Source: Gammaproteobacteria bacterium (GTDB lineage: Bacteria; Pseudomonadota; Gammaproteobacteria; JAABTG01). Taken from it: 64,000 nucleotides of DNA. The notes beneath the pieces were generated by a model that ran no database searches, had not been told where the DNA came from, and saw only the letters and a program-made list of their open reading frames with translations. A program made the translations under genes and the position numbers. The stretch is from assembly GCA_034522055.1 (NCBI GenBank), contig JAXHLS010000002.1, positions 1,550,001 through 1,614,000 on the forward strand. Reading direction: 5' to 3'. Positions 15,992-23,729 of the stretch are shown piece after piece (the first letter of the stretch is position 1; the number at the start of each line of letters is the position of its first letter).

Positions 15992-16823
15992 CCCCCGATT
16001 GGAGGAGATGCATCGCGGTGGAGTGCCGGATGATGTGGGGGGAGAACCGTTGACGGGCGAGCTCAGGATATCGCTGGGTAAGCGGCGTGGCGGCGCGCGC
16101 CAGCCGTTCGGCGACGCTCGTGCGTGTCAGGGGACCACCGGCTCGGTTCGGAAACAAGGGCTGCTCGGGAACGCACGGGAGGGTGCTGACCCAGTGGCGC
16201 AGCACCACGGCAGTGCGTTGCCATAGGGGCACGCTGCGCTCCTTGCGCCCTTTGCCACGGATGCGGATGGAGGGCGCCGGGGCGAGGGACAGATCGGCGA
16301 CGCGCATGCCGATGAGTTCCGAGACGCGTGCACCCGTGTTGTAGAGGGTCGTGAACATCGCCCGGTCCCGTCGTCCGCTCCAGGTGGCAGGGTCCGGCGC
16401 GGCAAGGAGGGCCTCGATGTGCTCCCGGGAGAGGAAGCCGACGAGAGGGCGCTCGAAGCGTTTCATGGGGATGGCCAAGATCGGCTGAGTGACGGCGAGC
16501 AGAGCAGGCTCGCGCAGGCCCACGTAGTGCAGGAAGGCACGGATGGCGGCCAGCCGGGCATTGCGGGTACGCACACTGTTGTGGCGGCTGTTCTCCAGGT
16601 CGGCCAGAAAGCCGAGCACCAGGGGGCAGGTCAGATCCGCGAGGCAGAGCGCCGCGGGTGGCGTGCCGAGCTGGCGCTCGACGTAGCGGAGGAGCAGCCG
16701 AAAGGTGTCGCGGTAGGCGGCGATTGTACGCGGGCTCGCGCGGCGCTGCTCGAGCAGATACTCGACAAAGAAACGCTGGAGCAGCGTGCCGAGATCCGGA
16801 AGAACCGGCGACTGGGCGCTCAT
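15992..16823 (-). pseudogene. RitC tyrosine recombinase of RIT II, N-terminal fragment
   Basis: Starts MSAQSPVLPDLGTLLQRFFV at 16823, overlapping the ritB stop as ATGA. It carries a SAM-like N-terminal domain and the first catalytic Arg (YNTGARVSELIGM). It ends at HIIRHSTAMHLLQSG, where the transposon begins. The second catalytic Arg is present (IIRHS), but the last His and the Tyr lie in the fragment at 12406-12589. The frame reads through into the transposon and stops near 15720, so a truncated hybrid could be made. Confidence 0.92.
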
Positions 16824-17767
16824 GGCTGCATTCCCTCGGCGAAGTACTCGAAGCGCCGGGCGGCGATCGCCATCAGATCGGGAATTGCGGTCACGTACCA
16901 ATAGGTATCGGTGACCTTGGCATGCCCAACGTAGGTCGAGAGCGCCAGGATGTGGCGGTCGATGTCGAGGCCGTCCGCGTACCAGCGCTGCAAGGTACGG
17001 CAGACGAACGTGTGCCGCAGGTCCTGAATGCGCGGTGCCGGATGACCGCCGCGGGCGGTCCACTGGAGCCGTCGGCGCAGCTGGGCGAAGGCGTACTCGA
17101 TATTTCGGGGCCGGGCTGGACGCCCGGCATCACCGACGAAGAAGGCCTCGCTGGGGGCGGCTCGCGGGTCGCGGTCCCGGATCTGCGCATAGCGCCGCAG
17201 AACCCGGGTCGTGGTGGGATGCAGGGGTACCCAGCGGGACTTGCCGAACTTGGTGTGCCGGATCAGCAGCACCCCTTGCGCGAGATCCACATCCTCACGG
17301 GTGAGTCCTGTGGCCTCCGAGAGCCGCAGGCCGGTGGCGGCGATGAGCCCAAAGATTGCCCGGCAACACAGGGCCCGCAGGCTACCCGGAGGGTGCAACT
17401 TCTTGGTGGCATTGAGCAGCGCGCGGATCTCGCCCTCGGTGTAGATATGTGGCGTCAGGCGGCGGTGGCCGCGGCCGAGAAGCCGCCGTGGCGGCACCTG
17501 AGTGCCGGGCTCGAGATGCTGCCAGAAGCGCGCGAGCCCGCGCAGGACCTCGAGACGCCGGGGTGCGGTCAGGGGGCTTGGCCGGGGTGAGGCCGTGGCC
17601 CAGCGCACGGCGAGGTCCAGGGTCAACGGCCCCTGATGGCCGCACTGCTCGGCGAACTCGGCGAAGCGCAGCAGCTGCTGGCCTTCGATGCGGAGCGCGT
17701 AGCCCGCGTGGCGGCGCTCGGCCAGGTAGCGCTCCACTCTGGCCCGCATGGTGACGGGCGCGTTCAT
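16820..17767 (-). CDS. RitB tyrosine recombinase of RIT II
   Basis: 315 residues, second gene of the trio. Catalytic landmarks: Arg in ATGLRLSEATGL, His-x-x-Arg in IQDLRHTFVCRTL, His in YVGHAKVTDT and the nucleophilic Tyr in DTYWYVTA. The N-terminal core-binding domain starts MNAPVTMRARVERYLAERRH. It overlaps ritA by four bases upstream and ritC by four bases downstream. All catalytic positions appear intact. Confidence 0.9.
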   Translation of the reverse strand: MNAPVTMRARVERYLAERRHAGYALRIEGQQLLRFAEFAEQCGHQGPLTLDLAVRWATASPRPSPLTAPRRLEVLRGLARFWQHLEPGTQVPPRRLLGRGHRRLTPHIYTEGEIRALLNATKKLHPPGSLRALCCRAIFGLIAATGLRLSEATGLTREDVDLAQGVLLIRHTKFGKSRWVPLHPTTTRVLRRYAQIRDRDPRAAPSEAFFVGDAGRPARPRNIEYAFAQLRRRLQWTARGGHPAPRIQDLRHTFVCRTLQRWYADGLDIDRHILALSTYVGHAKVTDTYWYVTAIPDLMAIAARRFEYFAEGMQP

Positions 17768-19029
17768 GGCCGTCTCCCCGGCCAGGGCAGCGCCACCTTC
17801 TTCAACCCTTCGAGGTCGACTTTGGCGTAAATCATGGTCGTGTCGAGGCTACGATGGCGCAGCAGATCGGCGATGGCCTTGAACGAGGCACCGCTCTGGA
17901 CGAGCCGACAGGCGATGGTGTGGCGCAGCACATGGGGCCCGGGGAGTCGCGTGGCTAGTCCACATCGCCGGGCCGCGTTGCGGATCGCCCCCCGGATGGT
18001 GGTGGGCGTCACCGGTCTCTCGAGGGGTGGGCGATGGCGCAGGAACAGGTCGCGGCGTGGCGTCGCGCGACGCCCGGAACGCAGGTAGGCCACGATGGCT
18101 CGAGCGGTCGTCGGCGGCAATGGCAACACGTCGGTGCGTCTGCCCTTCGAGCGGATCCGGATCTGGCCCTGCTGCCAGTCTAGGTCGTCGAGCTGCAGCC
18201 GCCCGATCTCGGCAGTTCGCAGCCCGAGATCCACGTAGCAGCGGGCAATGGCATAGTCCCGGCGCCCGTTCGCGGTGCGGCGATCGAAGGCCCCGAGGAG
18301 CTGCTCCACCTCCTGCCGCGAGAGCCCCCGTGGCAGCTGGCTCAGCCGCCACTGCGCCACGTGGGGCACTGCGCCGGCGAGGGACGCAGTGTCCATACCC
18401 TGGACAGCCTTGAAGCGCAGGTAGCTCCGCAGCGCGATGCAGACCTGCTTGACCGAGGTGGGCTTCCAGCCCGCGGTGTGCTCCGTCACGAACCGCGCAA
18501 TGTCGTCCGGGGCGAGCGTTGCCATCTGAAGGGCACCCTGGACGAAGTGCGCGAGGAGGAAGTGATAAACGTGCTTCAGCTGACCCTGGTATCGGGTCAC
18601 CGCCTGCAGGCCTCGGACATCGGCGAGATAGGTGTCGAAGGCTTGGAGCTCAGCCTCGATCGCTGCGGGGATGGCCAGGGCGCTCTCGGCGCTCAGTCCT
18701 TCGGTCCGGAGCTGGGCGAGCAGCTGGACCAATGCTGCGCGGACATCCGCTCTCGACCGAACGCAGCACGGCGCGCATCGGCATTGGGGCAGATGGTCGT
18801 CAACGAAGCGACGGACCAGCTCCTCGTCGATCTCCCCGATGGCGTTCAGTCGCGGTGCGGACCAATGGGCGAAATGGGCAACGGCCCGTAGATAGCGGTC
18901 GATAGTGCCTGGGGCGTAGCCGCGTGCCTCCAGCCAGGCCACGTAGGACTCCGCATGAGAGTCCAGAACCGTACCGGCGAACCACCCTCGGGTGGCGCGC
19001 GATAACCGAGATGGGAACGAGAGGGACAT
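17764..19029 (-). CDS. RitA tyrosine recombinase of RIT II
   Basis: 421 residues, first gene of the trio, with an AAGGAGTG ribosome binding site before the ATG. Arg I in DLGLRTAEIGRL, HVLRHTIACRLVQSG for the second Arg, LLRHRSLDTT for the following His/Arg region, and Tyr in TMIYAKVD. A Cys-rich stretch CRCAPCCVRSR near residue 85 may bind metal. It starts about 120 bases from the right terminal repeat, with no zinc-ribbon gene between, unlike RIT I. Confidence 0.9.
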   Translation of the reverse strand: MSLSFPSRLSRATRGWFAGTVLDSHAESYVAWLEARGYAPGTIDRYLRAVAHFAHWSAPRLNAIGEIDEELVRRFVDDHLPQCRCAPCCVRSRADVRAALVQLLAQLRTEGLSAESALAIPAAIEAELQAFDTYLADVRGLQAVTRYQGQLKHVYHFLLAHFVQGALQMATLAPDDIARFVTEHTAGWKPTSVKQVCIALRSYLRFKAVQGMDTASLAGAVPHVAQWRLSQLPRGLSRQEVEQLLGAFDRRTANGRRDYAIARCYVDLGLRTAEIGRLQLDDLDWQQGQIRIRSKGRRTDVLPLPPTTARAIVAYLRSGRRATPRRDLFLRHRPPLERPVTPTTIRGAIRNAARRCGLATRLPGPHVLRHTIACRLVQSGASFKAIADLLRHRSLDTTMIYAKVDLEGLKKVALPWPGRRP

Positions 19030-19150
19030 GGCGGCACTCCTTCATGACGGATGAACCTCGAAGGAAAGCACCGCTGCTTATGCACGACAACTCAGCACCG
19101 AAGGAAGGTGACCGGTTAGTAAAATCAAGCCGTTAAGGTGGCAACGCGCG

Positions 19151-19188
19151 GCGAACCTTGCATAATCGAGAGGCTTACATAACGCCGG
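19151..19188 (-). repeat. Right end of RIT element II with 6-bp target
   Basis: Terminal repeat 19151-19182, inverted relative to 12259-12290 with one mismatch (TTATGTAAG for TTATGCAAG), directly followed by CGCCGG (19183-19188). There is no palindrome on this side, so the 20-bp palindrome and inverted target are confined to the left end. Confidence 0.87.
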
Positions 19189-19557
19189 CCAACCGCAAAC
19201 GGCCGGATGGCGTTTTCCGCCAGGGCATTGCTGATATGCAGCCGGCCATCGGCGCAGTAACCGACCAGCAGGTCCCACTGGTTGAGGGTGTACGCCATGG
19301 CCTTGGCCGTCAGGCTGTCTTTCGGCACGCGACTGATGTTGGCCTTTAACCACGTCTCCAGATCATCGAGCACGGGCTGGCTGAGCTGTTGCCGTTGCGC
19401 GGTCCTCTGCTCTGGGGGCAGATCCTTGATACGGACCTCGATACGATACAGCTTGCGGATCTTGCCAATGGCCACGTCCGCCTTGCTGACCTTGTCGCTT
19501 TTTCGGGTCGCCGGCGCAGCCTTGGCGGCTTCGACAAACTTTCGCCGCGCATGGTCC
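19183..19557 (-). pseudogene. IS66 TnpC transposase, middle fragment between the two RIT elements
   Basis: Encodes ARRKFVEAAKAAP, GKIRKLYRIEVRIKDLPPEQ and YTLNQWDLLVGYCADGRLHI, then NALAENAIRPFAVGRR, the conserved C-terminal half of the IS66 DDE domain with its final Glu (AENAIRP). Both edges are RIT insertion points: TGGTCC (19552-19557) and CGCCGG (19183-19188). It is 369 bases long without the duplicated target and is in frame with the other two fragments. Confidence 0.92.
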
Positions 19558-19614
19558 TTATCTGGATCTCGAGATAAGGACCATTATCCCGCGTCCCGTT
19601 TTATCCGGAGTCAG
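19552..19614 (+). repeat. Left end of RIT element I: 6-bp target, 20-bp palindrome, inverted target, terminal repeat
   Basis: TGGTCC (19552-19557), then TTATCTGGATCTCGAGATAA (19558-19577, imperfect palindrome with six-base arms), then GGACCA (19578-19583), then the terminal repeat beginning TTATCCCGCGTCCCG (19584-19614). TTATCTGGA of the palindrome matches an inner site TTTTATCTGGAG found inverted at 19657-19668 and 23638-23649. This is the same order and spacing as RIT II. Confidence 0.88.
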
Positions 19615-19765
19615 TGCTTGGCAGCCGTGGCGTGAAAGCGCGGCGGGAGGTTTTTGCTCCAGATAAAAAAGGTGCTGTGGAAAGCCCCAGCAGCTGCTCG
19701 CCGATGAATATCCGCTGCCGGGAGTGGTCAGAATAAGTGACGTTTGAAGGGACCTGCGTTGTGCG

Positions 19766-20440
19766 ATGCAATTACGATTCAAGACCACCCTCAGCAGTCG
19801 TGAATACGTCACGCATCAAGCATGGCGGGATGCCGCTCTGGAACGCTGTCCGCTGCATCCAGATGGCGGGTGCTCCTTTGCCCGGCACGGCACCTATGGG
19901 CGCGTTGAACCGCCTGGCACCCGCATTCCTCGCTGGTATTGCCCCGAAGGTCACCGCACATTCAGTCTGCTGGCGGATTGCTTGGCCTCGCGGCTGCCCG
20001 GATCGGTCAGCGACCTGGAGCGGGTGGTCATAGAAGTCGAGCAAGCCAGGAGCCTGGAAGCGGCTGCCGACAGCCTGCGCACAGACGACATCTCGCTCCC
20101 AGCGGCAATTCGCTGGACGCGGCGCCGCGTCCAGCGGGTACATACCGCGCTCCGGATCTTGTTCGATCTCATCCCGGAATGCCTCTGCGGTTGTCAGCCC
20201 ACTGTCAGCGCGCTTCGACAGTGGCTCGGTGTGGAATGGGTCCTTCCCGAGGTGCGGGAAATAGCCGCTATGTACCTCGGCGTGCTGCCGTCTCCGGTTG
20301 GTTTTGCCTCTCTCCTCAGGCAAGCGCCAATCACGGCGGACAAATCCAACACGATAAGGGGCCAGATCCGCCGCCCGGACTCCGTTAGTTTTTCGATCAT
20401 CGCGTCTGTTGACGCGTTGCGCGAGAAGCGGATCACATGA
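19766..20440 (+). CDS. Zinc-ribbon/helix-turn-helix accessory protein of RIT element I
   Basis: 224 residues starting MQLRFKTTLSSREYVTHQAW. Zinc-ribbon residues lie in LERCPLHPDGGC, SFARHGTYGRVEPPGTRIPR and WYCPEGHRTFSLLA. A helical part then has LERVVIEVEQARSLEAAADS. It is homologous along its length to the transposon protein at 15146-15766. The stop overlaps the ritA start, so it is a genuine fourth gene of this element. A role as DNA-binding regulator or end-recognition factor is my inference. Confidence 0.78.
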   Translation: MQLRFKTTLSSREYVTHQAWRDAALERCPLHPDGGCSFARHGTYGRVEPPGTRIPRWYCPEGHRTFSLLADCLASRLPGSVSDLERVVIEVEQARSLEAAADSLRTDDISLPAAIRWTRRRVQRVHTALRILFDLIPECLCGCQPTVSALRQWLGVEWVLPEVREIAAMYLGVLPSPVGFASLLRQAPITADKSNTIRGQIRRPDSVSFSIIASVDALREKRIT

Positions 20441-21657
20441 CCATTCCGACAAGCACCCAGCCGCGACGTACACAGGTGGTGCGGATCTGGCGGCAGAACC
20501 GCTGTCTGCGATCGAGCACGATCGGTGTGTATCTGCTTTGGGCGCAACGGTTCAGAGCCTACTGCCGCACACAGAAGCTCGTGGAGGTTTCGCAGCTCAC
20601 CTTGGCTGGTGTCGACACCTTTGCGACCTGGTATGCCAGCAAACGCGGGATCGATCGCCGCCTGGTCTTCGAGGGCGCACGCAGCGCCTTGCGGGCCTGG
20701 GCCCTCGCCTTGGAGGCAATGGACTGTCCGACCCCGCCATGGGAGCCCGCGCCGAAAACAGCATCACCGTTCTGCCCGTTGCTGGAGGAATTCGAGGAGC
20801 ATCTCGCCCGGCATCGGGGAAATCCGCCGGCAACACGAAAAAAGAAGCTGGCTCACATCACGGCCTTCCTCGCCTTCCTGCGCGGCCGGCAGAGCGACAT
20901 CGCGGAATTGGCTCTTGCTGACATCGATGCATTCATCGTTTCATGCCGGGAGCATTATGCGCGCACCACCGTGGCGGACATGGCCTCCAGCGTGCGGAGT
21001 TTCCTGCGCTTTCTCCACACCATCGGCCGCCTGGCATCGGATCTGGCTCCCTCGGTAATGGCCCCCATCGTGCGCCGCGGTGAGCGGCCATTGCGGGCAC
21101 TGCCGTGGGAGAAGGTACAGCGGATACTGGGCGCCATTGACCGCTCCACGGCCGCGGGGCGGCGCGATTATGCCTTGTTGCTGCTCATGAGCGTCTATGG
21201 GCTGGGGGCCGGCGAGGTATTGGGCCTACGCCTGGAAGACATCGACTGGCGCGCCGACATTCTGCATGTCATCCGACCGAAGACCGGTGTGGCGGTGGAG
21301 CTGCCGCTGTTGCCGGCCGTGGCGCGGGTGCTGGTGGCCTACCTGCGCCACGGGCGCCCGCAACATGCGCACACGCGCCGCCTCTTCATCAGCCTGCGGG
21401 CGCCCCATGGGCCGCTGGGCGCTTCCTCGGCCGTGCGGCACATCCTGCACAAACACGCCCAGACTGCTGGCGTCTCGGCCGTTTATCTCGGCAGCCATGT
21501 GCTGCGCCACACCCATGCCTGCCGGGAGCTCGAGCAGGGGGTGCCGCCCAAGGTGATCGGCGACATCCTTGGCCACCGCCGTCCGGAATCGACCTCGGCG
21601 TACCTGCGCGTTGCCACTGAGCGTTTACGCGAAGTGGCCCTGGCGCTGCCGACATGA
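20437..21657 (+). CDS. RitA tyrosine recombinase of RIT I (first catalytic Arg replaced)
   Basis: 406 residues. The C-terminal catalytic domain shows YLGSHVLRHTHACRELEQG (second Arg), DILGHRRPESTSAY (His and candidate Tyr), but the first-Arg motif reads YGLGAGEVLGLR where GLR-x-GE is expected. A GGG codon stands where an Arg codon should be. If the alignment is right, this recombinase has lost a transition-state-stabilising residue and may act only as a structural partner. Overlaps ritB by four bases. Confidence 0.88.
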   Translation: MTIPTSTQPRRTQVVRIWRQNRCLRSSTIGVYLLWAQRFRAYCRTQKLVEVSQLTLAGVDTFATWYASKRGIDRRLVFEGARSALRAWALALEAMDCPTPPWEPAPKTASPFCPLLEEFEEHLARHRGNPPATRKKKLAHITAFLAFLRGRQSDIAELALADIDAFIVSCREHYARTTVADMASSVRSFLRFLHTIGRLASDLAPSVMAPIVRRGERPLRALPWEKVQRILGAIDRSTAAGRRDYALLLLMSVYGLGAGEVLGLRLEDIDWRADILHVIRPKTGVAVELPLLPAVARVLVAYLRHGRPQHAHTRRLFISLRAPHGPLGASSAVRHILHKHAQTAGVSAVYLGSHVLRHTHACRELEQGVPPKVIGDILGHRRPESTSAYLRVATERLREVALALPT

Positions 21658-22616
21658 CCCGGGTCATGCAAGCGCAGCTGGCCCAGGACATCGTCCAGTT
21701 CCTGGCATTCAAGCGCGCCCTCGGTTATCCCTATCGGCGCGGCGAAGCCATGCTGCGGAATTTCCAACGCTTCGCGCAAGCGCAGGCCGGCGCAGACGCG
21801 AAGATAGAGCTGGAGGCCATGATCGGCGGCTGGCTCTCGCGTATCGGCGGGCGCAAGCCCGTGACTGTCACTCTGGAGTTGGGGGTGATCCGACAGCTTT
21901 GTCTGTATCGGCGCCGGTCCGATCCCCAAGGCTTCGTGCCCGGTCGCGAATGGGCACCGCAATCCACCGAGGCGCACTTCCTGCCCTATGTCTTCTCCCA
22001 TGCGGAGGTCCGGGCACTCGTCGACGCTGCAGGCAGGCATCGTCACCGCAATCTCACCCCCGGGACGCTGCGCACCTTGCTCCTGATCCTGTACTGTACC
22101 GGACTGCGGCTTGGCGAGGCCGTGCGCCTCATGCTGCAGGATGCGGACCTGGAGCGGGACCTGTTCATCGTGCGCGAGAGCAAGGGCAAGACCCGGCTCG
22201 TCCCATTCCACGGCGATCTTGCTCAGGTCCTTGACGAGTACTTGTCCGAGCGGGCGGCGATCGTGCCCAACGGCGATGAGGGACCGCTGCTGGTGCGCAA
22301 CAGCGGTGATGGCCTGCCCGTCGGTGTTGCCTCCGAGGCCATCCGCCAACTCCTGCGCAAACTGGGGCTGAAACCGCCGCGCGGTCGCATCGGTCCCCGT
22401 CCGTATGACTTGAGGCATGCCTTCGCCGTCCATCGCCTGACCGATTGGTACCACCAGGGTGTGGACATTCACGCGCGCCTGCCTTGGCTCTCGGCCTACA
22501 TGGGTCATGATAATGTCCTCGGCACCGAGGCCTACCTCACCGCCACGGCGGAGCTGATGGACTTGGCCAGTGAGCGCTTCGCCGCGCGCTTCCGGGACGC
22601 TGCTCGCCGAACATGA
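21654..22616 (+). CDS. RitB tyrosine recombinase of RIT I
   Basis: 320 residues. Arg I in YCTGLRLGEAVRL, Arg II in YDLRHAFAVHRL, His in SAYMGHDNVLGT and Tyr in TEAYLTATAEL. The arrangement matches RitB of element II (LRHTFVCRTL, YVGHAKVTDT). Four-base overlaps with both neighbours. Intact catalytic set. Confidence 0.9.
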   Translation: MTRVMQAQLAQDIVQFLAFKRALGYPYRRGEAMLRNFQRFAQAQAGADAKIELEAMIGGWLSRIGGRKPVTVTLELGVIRQLCLYRRRSDPQGFVPGREWAPQSTEAHFLPYVFSHAEVRALVDAAGRHRHRNLTPGTLRTLLLILYCTGLRLGEAVRLMLQDADLERDLFIVRESKGKTRLVPFHGDLAQVLDEYLSERAAIVPNGDEGPLLVRNSGDGLPVGVASEAIRQLLRKLGLKPPRGRIGPRPYDLRHAFAVHRLTDWYHQGVDIHARLPWLSAYMGHDNVLGTEAYLTATAELMDLASERFAARFRDAARRT

Positions 22617-23629
22617 CACGGCCTGCGAACAATCCGCTCCCGCACCTGGTTGAGCTGTTCTTCCGTGACCATCTACAACGTGCCCAGGGTGCCAGCCCCC
22701 ACACGGTGCGCGCCTACCGCGACACGTTACGTCTGCTCCTCCTCCACCTGGCCGATACCAAGCACTGCGCGGTGGCCGATCTGCAACTGGATGATCTGCA
22801 GGTTGAGGCAATTGCCGATTTCCTCGCCCATCTGGAGTCGGCGCGGGGAAACAAGGCGGTGACGCGTAATTGCCGCTTTGCCGCCATCCGCAGCTTTTTC
22901 CGACACCTGCTCCGCCAGGACGTGGCCAACGCAGAGCAATACCAGCGTGTCTTGTCGTTGCCGACCAAGAAGGCCAGGGTGCCGCTCGCCACTTACCTGG
23001 AGCCGGAGGACGTGCATGTCATCCTGGAAAAGCCGGATCGCAGAACGGCCTTCGGGCTTCGTGACCATGCCCTCTTGCTGTTTCTCTACAATACCGGCGC
23101 GCGAGTCAGCGAGGCGCTTGCCGTGCAGGGCCGGGATCTCGACCTGACCAAGCCTTTCCAAGTACGCCTCCATGGCAAGGGGGGAAGAGATCGGATCTGT
23201 CCGCTCTGGGCGGAAACCGCCACCGCTCTGCAGCATCTGCCAACCGTGCGACAAGGCGGGCCAGGTGACACGATTTTCCTCAGCAGCCGCAAGAAACCGC
23301 TCTCGCGCGATGGTGTGGCCTACATCCTGGGCAAGTACGTGGCGTTGGCGGCGAACGATGTCCCGAGCCTCCGCCGGCGGCGCATCACCCCCCATGCCCT
23401 TCGCCATAGTTGCGCCGTCGCCTTGCTGCAGGCCGGCAACGACATCACCGTCATCCGCGATTACCTGGGGCACGCGAGCATTACCACCACCAGTCGCTAC
23501 GTCACGACAAACCTCAAGATGAAACGCGAAGCACTCGAGGCGTTCTGGAAGCGTGCCGGCATCGCTCCGGCACGGGTCACGCCGTGGCAACCGAAACCGG
23601 ACCTGCTCGCTTTCCTGGACTCCCTGTGA
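22613..23629 (+). CDS. RitC tyrosine recombinase of RIT I
   Basis: 338 residues, XerC/D-like. N-terminal core-binding domain with ASPHTVRAYRDTLRLLLLHL; Arg I in YNTGARVSEALAV; HALRHSCAVALLQAG; YLGHASITTTSRYVTTN with His and Tyr. It is the intact counterpart of the interrupted recombinase in element II (336 residues when rejoined). The gene ends nine bases before the inner recombinase-site candidate at 23638. Confidence 0.92.
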   Translation: MTRPANNPLPHLVELFFRDHLQRAQGASPHTVRAYRDTLRLLLLHLADTKHCAVADLQLDDLQVEAIADFLAHLESARGNKAVTRNCRFAAIRSFFRHLLRQDVANAEQYQRVLSLPTKKARVPLATYLEPEDVHVILEKPDRRTAFGLRDHALLLFLYNTGARVSEALAVQGRDLDLTKPFQVRLHGKGGRDRICPLWAETATALQHLPTVRQGGPGDTIFLSSRKKPLSRDGVAYILGKYVALAANDVPSLRRRRITPHALRHSCAVALLQAGNDITVIRDYLGHASITTTSRYVTTNLKMKREALEAFWKRAGIAPARVTPWQPKPDLLAFLDSL

Positions 23630-23692
23630 TGCCTTCGTTTTATCTGGAGGGAAATGTCCCGCCCCGCCTTGTCATGCCACAGCAGCCAGTAC

Positions 23693-23729
23693 CTGACTCC
23701 GGATAAAACGGGACGCGGGATAATGGTCC
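23693..23729 (-). repeat. Right end of RIT element I with 6-bp target
   Basis: CTGACTCCGGATAAAACGGG through GCGGGATAA (23693-23723) is the exact inverse of 19584-19614. TGGTCC (23724-23729) follows, the same hexamer as at 19552-19557. No palindrome is present here. Confidence 0.88.

Larger units (their letters stand above)
12233..19182 (-). mobile_element. Recombinase-in-trio (RIT) element II, itself interrupted
   Basis: Three tyrosine recombinase genes in one direction with four-base overlaps (19029 to 12406, the third gene split). Terminal repeats at 12259-12290 and 19151-19182 are inverted and differ at one position. It sits in IS66 tnpC between the codons of VGRR and NWLF. CGCCGG flanks both ends (12227-12232, 19183-19188). 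A 3402-bp transposon (12590-15991) lies in the third recombinase. Without it, and starting at the palindrome, the element is about 3.5 kb. RIT elements are known as three-recombinase units of unclear mechanism. Confidence 0.88.
19558..23723 (+). mobile_element. Recombinase-in-trio (RIT) element I
   Basis: Four genes on the plus strand, each overlapping the next by four bases: zinc-ribbon protein, ritA, ritB, ritC. Terminal repeats 19584-19614 and 23693-23723 are perfect 31-bp inverted copies. Similarity continues inward for about 60 more bases, to the inner CTCCAGATAAAA sites. TGGTCC flanks both ends. Removing 19558-23729 joins GCW and DHA codons of IS66 tnpC exactly. The orientation is opposite to RIT II. 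Confidence 0.88.
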
